Shown: positions 63,322-64,000 of the stretch, in pieces | How the letters are laid out: each line of letters starts with the position of its first letter | How positions within the stretch are numbered: position 1 is the stretch's first letter | Origin: Arenimonas oryziterrae DSM 21050 = YC6267 | GTDB lineage: Bacteria > Pseudomonadota > Gammaproteobacteria > Xanthomonadales > Xanthomonadaceae | Direction: 5' to 3' | Assembly (NCBI RefSeq): GCF_000420545.1 | Contig: NZ_ATVD01000007.1 | Location: 51,705-115,704 of the forward strand | DNA: 64,000 bases | Notes under the pieces: generated by a model | The model's database searches: none | What the model was told of the DNA's origin: nothing | Seen by the model: the letters and a program-made list of their open reading frames with translations, nothing else | Made by a program: the position numbers and the translations under genes

Positions 63322-63780
63322 CTACTTCTTGCTGACGATCTCCGGACCGAAGGTGAGTTCGTCGCCGGCCTTCACGCCGAGCGCATCGGCTTGCCCCGCA
63401 TTCAACTCGAGTACGTAGAGAGCGCTGCCCTCGCTGGCATAAGGCGGGCAGCGGTCTCCGCCCGAACAGGGCGGCACGCCCTTCTGCGCGGAAACGAGTT
63501 TTCGATCGTGATCGAAATAGAGGATGTCGAGCGGAATCTTGGTGTTCTTCATCCAATACGACAGCGGCTCTTCGGTGTCGTGCACGAACAGCATGCCGTG
63601 ATCGACGGCCAGTGTGTCGCGGAACATCAGGCCGCGTTCGCGTTCAGCATCGTCGTCGGCGATTTCCACCGCGAAACGCTTGCCTTTGAGTTCGACCCAG
63701 GCGCCGCCGCCGGCGCTGGCGCAGCCGACGAGCAAGGTGGCGAGCGAAAAACACAGGGCGGCGTGGCGTTTGCTGAGCAT
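63322..63780 (-). CDS. DUF192 lipoprotein
   Basis: 152 aa with a lipobox LVGC at residues 17-20 (lipid-modified Cys20). VELKGKRFAVEIADDDAERERGLMFRDTL, GMLFVHDTEEPLSYWMKNTKIPLDILYFD and YVLELNAGQADALGVKAGDEL are the DUF192 pattern. Function unknown; homologues are small exported beta-barrel-like proteins. Read away from the right-edge promoter. 38 nt separate it from the SirB1-like gene. Confidence 0.9.
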   Translation of the reverse strand: MLSKRHAALCFSLATLLVGCASAGGGAWVELKGKRFAVEIADDDAERERGLMFRDTLAVDHGMLFVHDTEEPLSYWMKNTKIPLDILYFDHDRKLVSAQKGVPPCSGGDRCPPYASEGSALYVLELNAGQADALGVKAGDELTFGPEIVSKK

Positions 63781-63967
63781 TGTTGGGGTCTTCCTGAGGA
63801 TTAGCCGGACGTTCGGGGATCGCTCGCCTTCATGTCAAGTCAATTTGCCCGCCGTTCGCGCTTCCCATTCGCCGGGGCTTCCCCTAAACTGCGCGGCCCT
63901 GCAGTTCGGGGCGAAATCTGGCCTGCGAGGGCGAGGCGGGGTTCGAGAAAATGTCCGGTGACGGGTA

Positions 63968-63995
63968 TTGACGGACTTCAAAAACGCCCTATAAT
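63968..63995 (+). promoter_or_regulatory. Strong sigma-70 promoter at the right edge
   Basis: TTGACG and a perfect TATAAT, 16 nt apart, 5 nt before the end of the window. No gene follows inside. The near-consensus boxes suggest a tRNA, rRNA or another highly expressed transcript. I see no gene in 63781-63967. Confidence 0.7.
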
Positions 63996-64000
63996 GTGCG

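Overview
The window is chromosomal DNA from a GC-rich gammaproteobacterium, most likely of the order Lysobacterales (Xanthomonadales; a Rhodanobacteraceae- or Lysobacteraceae-like genome). This is inferred from gene content and order: aroQ-accB-accC-prmA-DUF3426-fis-purH-purD, waaA/tolC/pcm, a PPi-dependent phosphofructokinase near a K+-independent H+-pyrophosphatase, thiE-hemL beside a rubredoxin, and several leaderless-looking genes. I see no phage, insertion sequence, CRISPR array, rRNA or tRNA inside the window. Most of it is ordinary housekeeping DNA.

Layout. 1-11787 (all minus): a partial LplT-like transporter, purD and purH (purD lies between two REP-like palindromes), fis, DUF3426, prmA, a PilP-like exported protein, accC, accB, aroQ, a TlpA-type thioredoxin and a DsbD with a duplicated N-terminal domain. 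11930-16113: an exported multidomain endonuclease I divergent from groES-groEL, which carries a CIRCE operator. 16316-23972: a LysR/SnoaL divergent pair, then an AraC-type regulator divergent from a tightly packed beta-helix lipoprotein / diheme cytochrome lipoprotein / TonB-dependent receptor operon. 24189-30931: mgtE, glnE, an ELM1-family protein, a RutE-like nitroreductase, YceI and a small zinc-finger protein. 30948-37161: an LPS block (GT4, O-antigen ligase, GT2, two LpxL-type acyltransferases, WaaA). 37232-44513: tolC, pcm, a TetR regulator and an RND efflux pair. 44592-50133: SRPBCC protein, TPP riboswitch-thiC-diguanylate cyclase, K+ channel, soluble pyrophosphatase and Hpt protein. 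50211-55099: hppA, a DUF4410 protein, PPi-dependent phosphofructokinase and adenylate kinase. 55205-63780: mpl, LON-domain protein, SDR, glyoxalase-like protein, a Cys/Met PLP enzyme, HAD hydrolase, hemL, thiE, rubredoxin, SirB1-like protein and a DUF192 lipoprotein. The right edge ends on a strong promoter whose gene lies outside.

The best candidate for an undescribed system is 17875-23972: regulator, beta-helix lipoprotein, diheme c-type cytochrome and TonB-dependent receptor, with a 1-nt overlap and a 3-nt gap between the structural genes. I recall the helix/cytochrome pair as a recurrent two-gene family of unknown function (TIGR03805/TIGR03806, SO_2930-like). The packing suggests that uptake of some ligand at the outer membrane is tied to periplasmic electron transfer. 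Secondary points are the tandem DsbD-alpha domains, a diguanylate cyclase placed directly behind riboswitch-controlled thiC, the pyrophosphate-metabolism cluster, and -10 boxes placed exactly 6 nt before start codons.
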